Shown here: piece by piece, positions 1-8,725 of the stretch
Numbering within the stretch: the stretch's first letter is position 1
Layout of the letters: the number at the start of each line of letters is the position of its first letter
Origin: Bacteroidota bacterium
Lineage (GTDB): Bacteria; Bacteroidota; Bacteroidia; Flavobacteriales; Flavobacteriaceae
Reading direction: 5' to 3'
Length of the DNA stretch: 64,000 nt
Assembly (NCBI GenBank): GCA_020161455.1
Contig: JAIUNZ010000001.1
Span: 620,001 to 684,000, forward strand
Position numbers and translations under genes: made by a program
The notes under the pieces: generated by a model
Database searches by the model: none
What the model saw: only the letters and a program-made list of their open reading frames with translations
What the model was told of the DNA's origin: nothing

Positions 1-2
1 TT

Positions 3-329
3 GGCATAAACAAAAGTGTTTGCAGTAAAATAAACATACTGTTCGACGGAAACACCATCGAAACCATCACGAATTTTAACCAGGCAGAAGGTGAAATTTA
101 CCCCGAAAAAGATTTGCCCGAGAACGCAAGGAAACTTCGAGGCTTTATATGGCGTGGCGATGAACGTATCAAAACAAAAGACGATATTTTTCCTGAAGAA
201 GAAAACCAATTGGATGCTAAAATTCAAGCCGAAAAGAAACTAGAAATGGAAAAAGAAAATGTTCCGCTGGAACCTAGAAAAGAAACATTGGATTATGATA
301 AAAAAAATCCCAAGCCTGAAATCAAATAG
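3..329 (+). CDS. OstA-like protein, C-terminal end (partial)
   Basis: The frame is open from the first bases of the window to a TAA at 327-329, so this is the last ~108 residues of a gene that starts outside. A TTG at 114 is an internal codon, not a start. The visible text includes YPEKDLPENARKLRGFIWRGDE and a charged, Lys/Glu/Pro-rich tail. From memory this matches the end of the OstA-like (LptA/LptD N-terminal-like) proteins found just upstream of class III aminotransferases in flavobacteria. That family is linked to lipopolysaccharide transport to the outer membrane. The assignment rests on this tail and on gene order; the diagnostic domain is outside the window. Confidence 0.6.
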   Translation, partial: GINKSVCSKINILFDGNTIETITNFNQAEGEIYPEKDLPENARKLRGFIWRGDERIKTKDDIFPEEENQLDAKIQAEKKLEMEKENVPLEPRKETLDYDKKNPKPEIK

Positions 330-361
330 CGTTTCAAACCCTACAATTAATTTACCCAAAA

Positions 362-589
362 ATGGCACAGCATATTTGTCCAAAATGTAAACAAGAAACT
401 TTTAATTGGTATATAGACGAAGAAATTCCGTCAATAACGATTTGGAGTTGCTCGAACTGTAATATACAAATCTTTGAAGATGATAGAGATGAAGTATATT
501 GCGAAAAATGCCAGGATACTACAAAAACCTTTTTAAAGAACGAAGAAGAAGAATTTTGGTGGTGTTCTGTATGTGCCACTACTCAGTAA
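362..589 (+). CDS. Small four-CxxC zinc-ribbon-like protein, hypothetical
   Basis: This 75-residue protein begins MAQHICPKCK and contains four CxxC knuckles: CPKC (6-9), CSNC (30-33), CEKC (48-51) and CSVC near the end. That arrangement suggests two zinc ribbons, each built from a pair of knuckles. Between them it is acidic (EDDRDE, NEEEEFWW). It begins 32 nt after the OstA-like gene and overlaps the GTG start chosen for the following aminotransferase by 17 nt, so all three are probably co-transcribed. I recognise no named family. Zinc binding is inferred from the motifs; the function is unknown. Confidence 0.65.
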   Translation: MAQHICPKCKQETFNWYIDEEIPSITIWSCSNCNIQIFEDDRDEVYCEKCQDTTKTFLKNEEEEFWWCSVCATTQ

Positions 590-1790
590 AACTAAAATTT
601 CATTGAAAGAAGACTTTTTAAAATACCAAGCTCAAACATCTCCCTATCCTTTAGGGTTGGAAATCTCACACGCTGTTGGCTCCTATATATTTGACACAAA
701 CGATAAAAAACATTTAGATTTTGTTGCGGGTGTTTCTGCCTGTTCACTCGGACATCAACATCCAAGAGTGAACCAAGCAATAATAGACCAATTGAACAAG
801 TATTCACATGTCATGGTTTATGGCGAATATGCACAACATCCAGCTGTGCAATACTGTAAATTATTGGTAGAACATCTTCCAAAATCTTTAAATAAAGTCT
901 ATCTTGTTAACTCAGGAACTGAAGCTTGCGAAGGTGCCTTAAAATTAGTACGAAGAGTTACTGGTAGAAGTCAATTGATTTCCTGTCACAATGCTTATCA
1001 TGGCAATACTATGGGTTCGATGAGCGTTATGGGTTTTGAAGAACGTAAACAAATTTTTCGTCCATTAATTCCAGATGTTGATTTCATTACTTTTAATAAC
1101 GAAGAAGATATTTCTAAAATAACAACCAAAACTGCTGGAATAATTCTAGAGAGTATTCAAGGTGGCGCGGGTTTTATTGAACCAAAAAATGATTTTTTGG
1201 CAAAAATAAAAAAACGCTGTGAAGAAGTGGGCGCGCTCATGATAGTTGACGAAATACAACCAGGCTTTGGAAGAACTGGAAAATTTTTCGGTTTTGAAAA
1301 CTATAACGTCGTTCCCGACGTAATTATTATTGGAAAAGGAATGGCTGGCGGAATGCCTGTCGGTGGATTTATTGCCAACGAAAAACACATGGATTTATTG
1401 AGCCACGACCCAAAATTAGGACACATCACTACTTTTGGCGGCCATCCTGTCATTGCGGCAGCCTGTTTAGCAACCTTAGAAGAAATACTAGAAAAAGACT
1501 ATGCTAAGCAATCTTTAGAAAAAGAAAAGTTATTTCGATCGCTTTTGGTACATCCTTTGATAGAAGAAATAAGAGGAAAAGGATTAATGCTTGCAGCAAT
1601 GACTAAAAATGCAGAAATAACCAACCAAGTTATTTTAAAATGTCAGGATAAAGGTTTAATTTTATTTTGGTTATTGTTTGAACCAAGTGCTATTAGAATA
1701 ACGCCGCCATTAACCATTTCTGATGATGAAATAAAAGAAGGTTGTGCCATTATTATTGAAGCGATGAATGAAATTTTGAATGAAAATTAA
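573..1790 (+). CDS. Class III PLP-dependent aminotransferase
   Basis: A 405-residue fold-type I aminotransferase of the acetylornithine/4-aminobutyrate class. Visible landmarks are SGTEA (114-118), which binds the PLP phosphate; DEIQ (226-229), which contacts the PLP ring; and the Schiff-base lysine in GKGMAGG (Lys255). The amino-donor substrate cannot be read from sequence. Flavobacterial members with this context are usually called aspartate aminotransferase family proteins. The start is uncertain: GTG 573 gives the longest product and overlaps the upstream gene, while an in-frame TTG at 603 would give a product beginning KEDFLKYQAQT with no overlap. Length fits the family either way. Confidence 0.9.
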   Translation: MPLLSKTKISLKEDFLKYQAQTSPYPLGLEISHAVGSYIFDTNDKKHLDFVAGVSACSLGHQHPRVNQAIIDQLNKYSHVMVYGEYAQHPAVQYCKLLVEHLPKSLNKVYLVNSGTEACEGALKLVRRVTGRSQLISCHNAYHGNTMGSMSVMGFEERKQIFRPLIPDVDFITFNNEEDISKITTKTAGIILESIQGGAGFIEPKNDFLAKIKKRCEEVGALMIVDEIQPGFGRTGKFFGFENYNVVPDVIIIGKGMAGGMPVGGFIANEKHMDLLSHDPKLGHITTFGGHPVIAAACLATLEEILEKDYAKQSLEKEKLFRSLLVHPLIEEIRGKGLMLAAMTKNAEITNQVILKCQDKGLILFWLLFEPSAIRITPPLTISDDEIKEGCAIIIEAMNEILNEN

Positions 1791-1869
1791 TAATTAATTT
1801 ATTTTTGATGTAGCGTTTTAACTTTAAGTAAAAAAACACAAATCACTAACTTTCAACAAACAACATCAA

Positions 1870-1902
1870 TTGTTAATTAAATTGTTTACAACAATAATTT
1901 TG
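1870..1902 (+). promoter_or_regulatory. Putative sigma-A promoter of the TPR-aroE-rlmH operon
   Basis: TTG at 1870-1872 and TAATTTTG at 1895-1902 (a perfect TAnnTTTG) are separated by 22 nt, about 60 nt before the ATG at 1963. This is the Bacteroidota promoter layout. It sits in a 172-nt gap that otherwise shows no gene. Confidence 0.5.
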
Positions 1903-1962
1903 GCTACACCAAAAAAGGATGTGTTTAACTACTTTTATTAAGTATAATTTAAACCTACTATT

Positions 1963-3363
1963 ATGCATTTCGATCACGAAGAAGAAGACCGTAATTTATC
2001 CCTTTCAAAATTCGAATCGATGTTGAAAACCAACAAAGTATTCTTTTTTGATTCAGAAGAGTTTGAGGAAATCATACTGCATTACCTTGATATGGGAAAA
2101 GCAACTTTAGCCAAAAAAGCCTTAAAGTTAGGTTTAGAACAGCACCCAAAATCTACCGGGTTGAAATTAGTTCAAGTAGAAATGTTGATTTACGATGAAA
2201 AACTCGACCAAGCTGAAAAAATGCTTAACGAGTTGTATGCGCTTGAACCTACAAATGAAGAAATATACATTTTAAAAGCCAATATCTACTCAAAAAAAGA
2301 CAAGCACGAAACGGCAGTAGAACTGTTAGAAACCGCTTTACAATATTCCGAAGATCATGCCGATATTTATAACTTAGTTGGCATGGAATATCTTTTTATG
2401 GACAATCTTGAAATGGCAAAAATCAATTTCATCAAATGTCTTGAAGAAGATTTTGAAGATCAATCAGGCTTATACAATGTAGTCTATTGTTTTGAGTTTT
2501 TGGATCAAAACCAAGAAGCTATCGATTATTTAAAAACCTATATTGAAAAAAATCCATATAGTGAAATAGCTTGGCACCAAACTGGTCGCTTATACTATGG
2601 TTTAAAAAACTATGAGTTAGCAGCAACATCTTTTGAATTGGCTACTTATATTGACGACGAATTTATAGGTGCTTTCTTAGAACGTGGAAAAGCTTTAGAA
2701 CGACTAAAAAGATATGATGAAGCCATTGTGAGCTACAATCAAACGATAGTATTAGACGATCCAACTTCGTATGCATTATTGCGCATTGGAAAATGTTATG
2801 AAAAACTTGGCAATAAAGTGGAAGCACTAAAATATTATAACAAAACAGTACATGAAGATCCACTTTTAGACAAAGGTTGGATTGCTATAACCGATTTTTA
2901 CGTTAGTCAAAAAAATCATCAAAAAGCATTGTATTATGTTAACAAAGCATTGGCAATTGATGACCAAAATCGTTTATATTGGAAGCGTTTTGCAACGATA
3001 AACAAAGCAATGAACAATATTGAAGAAGCTGAATATGGCTATAGAAAAGCTGTAGAATTGGGCGATTTTCAATTAGACACTTGGTTATTTTGGGTTGACA
3101 TCATGAAAATCATGGGTGAACACAACAATGGTATTTTAACCTTAATTCAAGCGGCAGAATATTTTCCAGATCAATTTGAAATTGAATACCGTATGGCTGG
3201 TTTCCACTTTTTACTGAACGAAGAAGAAAAAGGAAATTTCCATTTAAACAATGCTTTACGATTAAATTCAAAACATGTTTCTATTTTAGAAGAATTGTTT
3301 CCATTGGTTTGGGATAGAGTATCTGTACAAGAGTATATTTCAAAACACAAAAAATCAGAATAA
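1963..3363 (+). CDS. Tetratricopeptide-repeat protein
   Basis: This 466-residue protein has no signal peptide and an acidic N-terminus. It then consists of consecutive ~34-residue TPR units with recognisable helix signatures, for example the stretches around ALKLGLEQHPKSTGLKL, EEIYILKANIYSKK, AWHQTGRLYYGLKNYELA and ALLRIGKCYEKLGNKVEAL. TPR solenoids act as protein-protein scaffolds. The partner is unknown. The stop codon (3361-3363) abuts the ATG of aroE at 3364, so the two are translated from one message. The family is common in flavobacteria upstream of aroE. It is probably cytoplasmic. Confidence 0.85.
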   Translation: MHFDHEEEDRNLSLSKFESMLKTNKVFFFDSEEFEEIILHYLDMGKATLAKKALKLGLEQHPKSTGLKLVQVEMLIYDEKLDQAEKMLNELYALEPTNEEIYILKANIYSKKDKHETAVELLETALQYSEDHADIYNLVGMEYLFMDNLEMAKINFIKCLEEDFEDQSGLYNVVYCFEFLDQNQEAIDYLKTYIEKNPYSEIAWHQTGRLYYGLKNYELAATSFELATYIDDEFIGAFLERGKALERLKRYDEAIVSYNQTIVLDDPTSYALLRIGKCYEKLGNKVEALKYYNKTVHEDPLLDKGWIAITDFYVSQKNHQKALYYVNKALAIDDQNRLYWKRFATINKAMNNIEEAEYGYRKAVELGDFQLDTWLFWVDIMKIMGEHNNGILTLIQAAEYFPDQFEIEYRMAGFHFLLNEEEKGNFHLNNALRLNSKHVSILEELFPLVWDRVSVQEYISKHKKSE

Positions 3364-4104
3364 ATGTCGAAAAGACAGTTTGGTCTTATCGGTAAAAACA
3401 TTTCGTATTCTTTTTCAAAAAAATATTTTACGGAAAAGTTTGCTTTAGGCAATCTTGAAGATTACTTCTATGAGAATTTTGATTTACAATCAATTGATGA
3501 ATTCCCTGAAATTTTAAAAAATAATTCTGACTTGAAAGGTTTGAACGTTACAATTCCTTTTAAAGAAACAATCATTCCTTATTTAGACAAATTGTCTAAA
3601 AATGCTCAAAAAATTGGTGCTGTCAATGTGATTCGTTTTACAAAAAAAGGAAGTTTAAAAGGCTACAATTCCGATTATTATGGATTTATAAAATCTTTAA
3701 AACCATTACTTAAAGAACATCACAAAAAAGCATTAATTTTAGGAACTGGCGGTGCATCAAAAGGAATTGCTTTTGGATTAGAGAAATTAGGAATACTTTA
3801 CACTTTTGTTTCTCGCGAAGAAAAAGAAGGCATGATTAATTATAACAGAATTAACGCTACCACTTTTGACAATTTCCAAATCATTATCAATTGCACACCA
3901 TTAGGCACTAGTCCGAACGTGAAAGAATTTCCCAATTTACCTTATCAATTTTTCACCAAAAAGCATATTGCATTTGATTTAATATACAACCCAGAAGAAA
4001 CTCAGTTTTTAAAAAAAGCTAAAAAGAAAGGTGCTACAATAAAAAATGGCTTTGAAATGTTGCAATACCAAGCTGAAAAATCATGGAAAATTTGGAATAA
4101 ATAA
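3364..4104 (+). CDS. aroE: Shikimate dehydrogenase
   Basis: NADPH-dependent reduction of 3-dehydroshikimate to shikimate in chorismate biosynthesis. In the 246-residue product the shikimate-binding serines lie in SYSFSKKYF near residue 14. NVTIPFKE carries the catalytic lysine, GAVNVI and GYNSDYYGF carry the Asn and Asp of the active site, and GTGGASKG is the nucleotide-binding loop. It starts immediately after the TPR gene's stop and shares a base with the next gene (TAATG), so it is the middle gene of a tight operon. The size is slightly short for the family but all motifs are present. Confidence 0.95.
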   Translation: MSKRQFGLIGKNISYSFSKKYFTEKFALGNLEDYFYENFDLQSIDEFPEILKNNSDLKGLNVTIPFKETIIPYLDKLSKNAQKIGAVNVIRFTKKGSLKGYNSDYYGFIKSLKPLLKEHHKKALILGTGGASKGIAFGLEKLGILYTFVSREEKEGMINYNRINATTFDNFQIIINCTPLGTSPNVKEFPNLPYQFFTKKHIAFDLIYNPEETQFLKKAKKKGATIKNGFEMLQYQAEKSWKIWNK

Positions 4105-4577
4105 TGAACATCAAATTACTCGCCATAGGAAAAACAGACAACAAATCACTTCAAACTTTGATTGACGATTATACCAAGCGTTTGTCTTTTTATATAAAAT
4201 TCGATTTAGAAATTATTCTCGATATAAAAAATGTCAAGAACCTTTCTGAAGCACAGCAAAAAGAAAAAGAAGGCGAATTAATTTTAACCAAACTCACACC
4301 AACAGACCAATTAATTCTTTTGGATGAAAACGGAACTACTTTTTCGAGTGTAAGTTTTTCGGAATATTTACAGAAAAAAATGAACTCGGGTGTGAAGACT
4401 TTAGTTTTTGTAATTGGTGGACCATATGGTTTCAGCGATGAAGTGTATAGAAAAGCACAAGGAAAAATTTCATTATCCGAAATGACTTTTTCGCATCAAA
4501 TGGTACGTCTGTTTTTTATTGAACAATTGTATCGAGGGTTTACAATTTTGAGAAATGAACCCTATCATCACCAGTAG
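4104..4577 (+). CDS. rlmH: 23S rRNA (pseudouridine1915-N3)-methyltransferase RlmH
   Basis: SPOUT-class methyltransferase that methylates the pseudouridine in helix 69 of 23S rRNA. The 157-residue product has the full family pattern: an N-terminal MNIKLLAIGKT strand, the SAM-binding knot with FVIGGPYGF, LSEMTFSHQMVR, and the C-terminal LRNEPYHHQ that closes the active site. Its ATG overlaps the aroE stop by one base (TAATG), which implies translational coupling. It is the last gene of the operon; the next gene is convergent. Confidence 0.96.
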   Translation: MNIKLLAIGKTDNKSLQTLIDDYTKRLSFYIKFDLEIILDIKNVKNLSEAQQKEKEGELILTKLTPTDQLILLDENGTTFSSVSFSEYLQKKMNSGVKTLVFVIGGPYGFSDEVYRKAQGKISLSEMTFSHQMVRLFFIEQLYRGFTILRNEPYHHQ

Positions 4578-4610
4578 AAAGTACGATTTACGAGGTTGGA
4601 AGTACGAAGT

Positions 4611-5240
4611 TTAATAAATAAATTCTTGATTAGAAGTTTGAAGAATTGGCAACTGAAATTTTAATGATTTTAAAAATATTGTTGCTTTTAAATAATCTTC
4701 AAAAAGTAATTCTTTACTGAAACAAAATTGAAATTTATTTGGTTTATCACTTTCTATTGAAATCAAATACGATTGTAAATCTTCTTTATTCACCTTAACT
4801 CCATTAACTCTGATTTCAGAAATTGATTTAATAAATACAATTACTCCAAATGTTGGTTTTACTAATTTATATACTGTTTCAGTAAATGGCATAAAGGCTA
4901 ACGTCTTTTTCTCACTATCCATATAAGTAAAATAGTTCTCAGCAGCTTTGTTTTTGTGCTCACTATTTTCTTTTTTTTCTTGAAGTTTTTTAATTTCTGG
5001 AACCACTAGTTTTAAAGGTAAACGTTTGTCAATATTGAACAACCAATTGGTAGAAATGATAGTGTTTTTTCTATTTACAGCAATCAAAGTATCCATTTCT
5101 TTTGTTTCAAAAAACATATAAATTGGTGAATGATCTTTAACATCAGCAACAATCGTTTCTGAAATTTGCGGCAACAAAACTTCTTTTTTTTGGCAAGAAC
5201 AAATCAATAAAAAACTAAAAAATACGATTACATTTTTCAT
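4611..5240 (-). CDS. Hypothetical lipoprotein downstream of folP
   Basis: A 209-residue protein starting MKNVIVFFSFLLICSCQKKE. It has a short basic/hydrophobic signal peptide with a lipobox ending in Cys (LICSC), so it is predicted to be a lipoprotein of the cell envelope. The mature part is mixed alpha/beta and rich in Lys and Glu, with no motif I recognise. Its ATG overlaps the folP stop codon (ATGA), so the two are co-transcribed and probably translationally coupled. The function is unknown, and the link to folate synthesis is positional only. Confidence 0.7.
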   Translation of the reverse strand: MKNVIVFFSFLLICSCQKKEVLLPQISETIVADVKDHSPIYMFFETKEMDTLIAVNRKNTIISTNWLFNIDKRLPLKLVVPEIKKLQEKKENSEHKNKAAENYFTYMDSEKKTLAFMPFTETVYKLVKPTFGVIVFIKSISEIRVNGVKVNKEDLQSYLISIESDKPNKFQFCFSKELLFEDYLKATIFLKSLKFQLPILQTSNQEFIY

Positions 5241-6055
5241 AATTGACTAACTAATTTTACACATTCTATAGCTTCTCTTACATCGTGAACTCTTAGTATT
5301 TTTGCACCTTTTTGCAGTGCAATCGTGTTTAAAACCGTGGTTCCATTTAAAGCAAATTCAGCAGATGTTTCTAATGTTTTATATATCATTGATTTTCTTG
5401 AAAAACCTACTAATATTGGCAGTTCCAACATTTGAAATAATTCCAAATTATTCAATACTTCAAAATTATGCTCCATTTTTTTTGCAAATCCAAAACCTGG
5501 ATCAATGATTAAATCGTTGATGCCAAAACTTCTTGCTGACGCCACTTTTTCAGAAAAATAAAACAACATTTCTTTGACTATATTTTCATAATGTGCCAAA
5601 CCTTGCATTGTTTGCGGATTTCCTTTCATGTGCATCATGATGTACGGAACTTGAAGATTTGCAATAGTTTCAAACATTTTATCATCCAAACTTCCAGCAG
5701 AAATATCATTGACTATGCAAGCACCATTTTCAATAGCTTTTTTGGCAATAGCACTTCGGAAGGTATCTATCGAAATTAAAGTTTCAGGAAATTCTTTTAA
5801 AATCAATTCTATTACTGGAAACAATCGATTTTCTTCTTCTTTTTCAGAAACAAATTCGGCATTCGGCTTACTAGAATAAGCTCCAATATCGATAAAGGTA
5901 GCACCATCAGACAACATCTTATCTACTTGATTTAGAATACTTTTCTCATTTTTAAATTTTCCGCCATCGTAAAAAGAATTTGGAGTTAAATTAAGTATTC
6001 CCATAACTTTGGGTGAAGACAAGTCTATTAATTTTCCTAAACAGTTGATTGTCAT
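5237..6055 (-). CDS. folP: Dihydropteroate synthase
   Basis: Condenses p-aminobenzoate with dihydropterin pyrophosphate in folate synthesis; it is the sulfonamide target. The 272-residue TIM barrel shows the N-terminal pterin/phosphate signature VMGILNLTPNSFYDGG (17-32), DIGAYSSKPNA, IVNDISAG, YIMMHMKGNPQTMQ, the conserved LIIDPGFGFAK, and GFSRKS near the C-terminus with the pABA-loop Ser and Lys. It heads a minus-strand pair with the lipoprotein gene and is divergent from the M1 peptidase. Length is normal. Confidence 0.96.
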   Translation of the reverse strand: MTINCLGKLIDLSSPKVMGILNLTPNSFYDGGKFKNEKSILNQVDKMLSDGATFIDIGAYSSKPNAEFVSEKEEENRLFPVIELILKEFPETLISIDTFRSAIAKKAIENGACIVNDISAGSLDDKMFETIANLQVPYIMMHMKGNPQTMQGLAHYENIVKEMLFYFSEKVASARSFGINDLIIDPGFGFAKKMEHNFEVLNNLELFQMLELPILVGFSRKSMIYKTLETSAEFALNGTTVLNTIALQKGAKILRVHDVREAIECVKLVSQL

Positions 6056-6158
6056 CTCTATTAAACTAAATAAATTGTTAAATCCTGGTAAAGATAAAAT
6101 ATTAAACCTAAAATTAGAGATGTTGCATTGATTTCATGTTACAGGAATTGATTTTTTG

Positions 6159-6166
6159 TACATTTG
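6159..6166 (+). promoter_or_regulatory. Putative -7 element before the M1 peptidase
   Basis: TACATTTG matches TAnnTTTG and lies 36 nt before the ATG at 6202, in the divergent gap with folP. No TTG lies at the usual spacing, so only half of the promoter is supported. Confidence 0.35.
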
Positions 6167-6201
6167 AAAACACCATTTTATAATGGATAAAATAAAACTA
6201 T

Positions 6202-8058
6202 ATGATTAAAAAAATTTATTCTTCAATCGCACTCTTTTCACTAGTATTCGTTTCTGCGCAAACGACTATTCCAACTCCAACAAATATTCAAGTCACTTAC
6301 GATAAAAAAACCCGTTCGCAAACTGGTTTGCCTGGTGAAAATTATTGGCAAAACAAGGCAGATTACACTATAACCGTTTCATTTGACCCAAAAACACTTT
6401 TGCTCAAAGGCAGTGAAAACATCAATTACACAAATAATAGTAATGACACATTAAAAGTAATTGAGTTTAAATTATATCCAAATTTTTTCAAAAAAGGTTC
6501 ACCAAGATTGATGAAAGTAGCGACAGACAATGTTAGCGATGGGATTTCTATTGAAAATTTCATGGCAAACAATGAAAAAATTGATGTCAAAAAAATAAAT
6601 ATTGATGCTACCAATATGACTGTTAGAATTCCTGCACTTTATCCTAAACAAAGCATCAATTTTAGCGTCGATTTTTCATTTACCTTAAATGAAGGTTCCA
6701 ATTTCAGAACAGGAAAAATTGATAACGGCGCTTATTTTTTGGCATATTTTTTCCCACGAATTGCTGTTTATGATGACATTGATGGATGGAATAAGAACCA
6801 ATACCTAGGCACACAAGAGTTTTACAATGATTTTTGTGATTTCAAAATGGCTTTAACTGTTCCTAATGATTATATGGTTTGGGCTACTGGTGATTTATTG
6901 AATTGTAATGAAGTTTATCAAAAAACTTATTGTGAAAGAATAAATTATGCAGAAACTAACGATGAAATCAAATACATAATTTCAAGTGAAGACATAAAAA
7001 ATGGAACTATTACTAGAAAAGAGAAAGCAAACAACACTTGGCAATTTGAAGCCAAAAATGTAACCGACATTGCCATTGCACTAAGCAATCACTACGTTTG
7101 GCAATCCTCAAGCATTGAAGTGGATAGAAAAACAAAACGAAGAACCCGAGTTGATGCTGTTTATAATGAAATTCACAAAGATTTTGAATTCGTTGCTTCA
7201 GATGCCAGAAAAACAGTTGAAGCAATGAGTTTTAGTTTTCCCAAATGGCCTTTTCCGTACAATCATGAAACTGTTTTTGATGGTTTAGACCAAATGGAAT
7301 ATCCAATGATGGTTAACGATAACCCCATAGAAGATAGAGCCGAAAGTATTGAATTAACAACACACGAAATTTTTCATACTATGTTTCCTTTTTATATGGG
7401 AACAAATGAAACAAAATATGGCTGGATGGACGAAGGTTGGGCAACTATTGGCGAATGGATTATTACGTCAATGATAGACAATAGGTTTGTTGACGAATAC
7501 GGTATTGAACCAACTTCAAGAGCTGCAGGAAAAGAAATCGATTTACCAATTACCACCTTAACCACACAAATGAATGGTGAAACGATGTTTTTAAATTCCT
7601 ATCCAAAACCAGCTTTTGCTTATTTATTTATAAAAGACATGCTTGGAGACGAATTGTTTTTCAAAGGATTACATTACTATATTGAGAAATGGAATGGCAA
7701 ACATCCAATGCCCAATGATTTCTTTTATTGTATGAATGTTGGCAGTGGTACTGATATGAATTGGTTTTGGAAAAAATGGTTTTTTGGAACAGGAATTTTA
7801 GATTTAGGCATAAAAAGTGTGAAAGGAAATCAAATAACTATTGAAAACAAAGGAGAAAAACCTCTACCAATTGATCTTACTATTACTTTCGAAGATGGAA
7901 AAGTTGAAAAAATACATCAATCGATTATTGCTTGGAAAAAAGGAAATAAAACTGTTCTAATTTCTACAAAATCAAATAACAAAATTAAAAAAGTGGATTT
8001 AGGAAGCACTTATGTTCCTGATTCTAACAAAGCAAATAATAGTTTTGAAGTAAAATAA
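6202..8058 (+). CDS. Secreted M1-family zinc metallopeptidase
   Basis: A 618-residue exported peptidase. It has a signal peptide of about 19 residues ending near SAQ, then a beta-sandwich N-terminal domain as in aminopeptidase N. The catalytic domain carries HEIFH (388-392, zinc ligands His388 and His392 and catalytic Glu389) with the third ligand in the WMDEGWA motif (Glu411). QMEYP (365-369) lies where the GxMEN exopeptidase loop is found in the family. It is likely to release N-terminal residues from peptides in the periplasm or at the outer surface. There is no type IX C-terminal sorting domain. It is transcribed alone, divergent from folP. Confidence 0.88.
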   Translation: MIKKIYSSIALFSLVFVSAQTTIPTPTNIQVTYDKKTRSQTGLPGENYWQNKADYTITVSFDPKTLLLKGSENINYTNNSNDTLKVIEFKLYPNFFKKGSPRLMKVATDNVSDGISIENFMANNEKIDVKKINIDATNMTVRIPALYPKQSINFSVDFSFTLNEGSNFRTGKIDNGAYFLAYFFPRIAVYDDIDGWNKNQYLGTQEFYNDFCDFKMALTVPNDYMVWATGDLLNCNEVYQKTYCERINYAETNDEIKYIISSEDIKNGTITRKEKANNTWQFEAKNVTDIAIALSNHYVWQSSSIEVDRKTKRRTRVDAVYNEIHKDFEFVASDARKTVEAMSFSFPKWPFPYNHETVFDGLDQMEYPMMVNDNPIEDRAESIELTTHEIFHTMFPFYMGTNETKYGWMDEGWATIGEWIITSMIDNRFVDEYGIEPTSRAAGKEIDLPITTLTTQMNGETMFLNSYPKPAFAYLFIKDMLGDELFFKGLHYYIEKWNGKHPMPNDFFYCMNVGSGTDMNWFWKKWFFGTGILDLGIKSVKGNQITIENKGEKPLPIDLTITFEDGKVEKIHQSIIAWKKGNKTVLISTKSNNKIKKVDLGSTYVPDSNKANNSFEVK

Positions 8059-8111
8059 TTTATATTTTTTTAAAAACCTTCAATCTTAATTTAGGAATAA
8101 GATATAGTGCT

Positions 8112-8141
8112 TTGAACTTCAATCTATATTCTTTATTTTTG
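8112..8141 (+). promoter_or_regulatory. Putative sigma-A promoter before the DUF1599 gene
   Basis: TTTG ending at 8114 and TATTTTTG (8134-8141) are separated by 19 nt, 28 nt before the ATG at 8170. Both boxes and the spacing match the Bacteroidota consensus. Confidence 0.55.
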
Positions 8142-8169
8142 GAAAAAATTGATTTAAAAGTACATAAAA

Positions 8170-8715
8170 ATGAGCCAAACTTCTCAAGAATATGACAATG
8201 TTATTGCAATATGCCGACAACTTTATACAAACAAATTAAAAGATTATGGCTGTGCTTGGCGCATCTTAAGATTGCCTTCATTAACCGATCAAATATTCAT
8301 CAAAGCGCAACGAATCAGAAGTTTACAGCAAAATCAAGTTCGCAAAGTTGATGAAGATGAAACTGGAGAATTCATTGGAATTATCAATTATGCTATCATG
8401 GCTTTAATTCAATTAGATCTTGGCGTTGTGGAACAACCTGATTTGAAAGTCGAAAAAGCAGTGGCGTTATTTGACGAGAAAGTCTCGTTAACTAAGTCAT
8501 TAATGGAAAATAAAAATCATGATTATGGCGAAGCTTGGCGCGAAATGCGAGTAAGTTCATTAACTGATTTAATTTTACAAAAACTTTTACGGGTAAAACA
8601 AATTGAAGACAACTCTGGAAAAACCATTGTTTCGGAAGGAATAGATGCTAATTATCAAGATATGATTAATTATGCTGTTTTTGCATTGATTTTAATGAAA
8701 TTTGGTCAAAAATAA
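8170..8715 (+). CDS. DUF1599 protein with two internal repeats
   Basis: This 181-residue cytoplasmic protein is built from two copies of one domain: NKLKDYGCAWRILRLPSLTD in the first half and NKNHDYGEAWREMRVSSLTD in the second. Each is followed by an Ile/Leu-rich helix and an INYA(I/V).AL(I) segment. This is the DUF1599 family, also named nucleotide-modification-associated domain 1; the biochemical activity is not established to my knowledge. It is followed closely by the DoxX-like gene, and the same pair precedes tpiA in other flavobacteria (from memory). Confidence 0.85.
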   Translation: MSQTSQEYDNVIAICRQLYTNKLKDYGCAWRILRLPSLTDQIFIKAQRIRSLQQNQVRKVDEDETGEFIGIINYAIMALIQLDLGVVEQPDLKVEKAVALFDEKVSLTKSLMENKNHDYGEAWREMRVSSLTDLILQKLLRVKQIEDNSGKTIVSEGIDANYQDMINYAVFALILMKFGQK

Positions 8716-8725
8716 AATAAAAATT

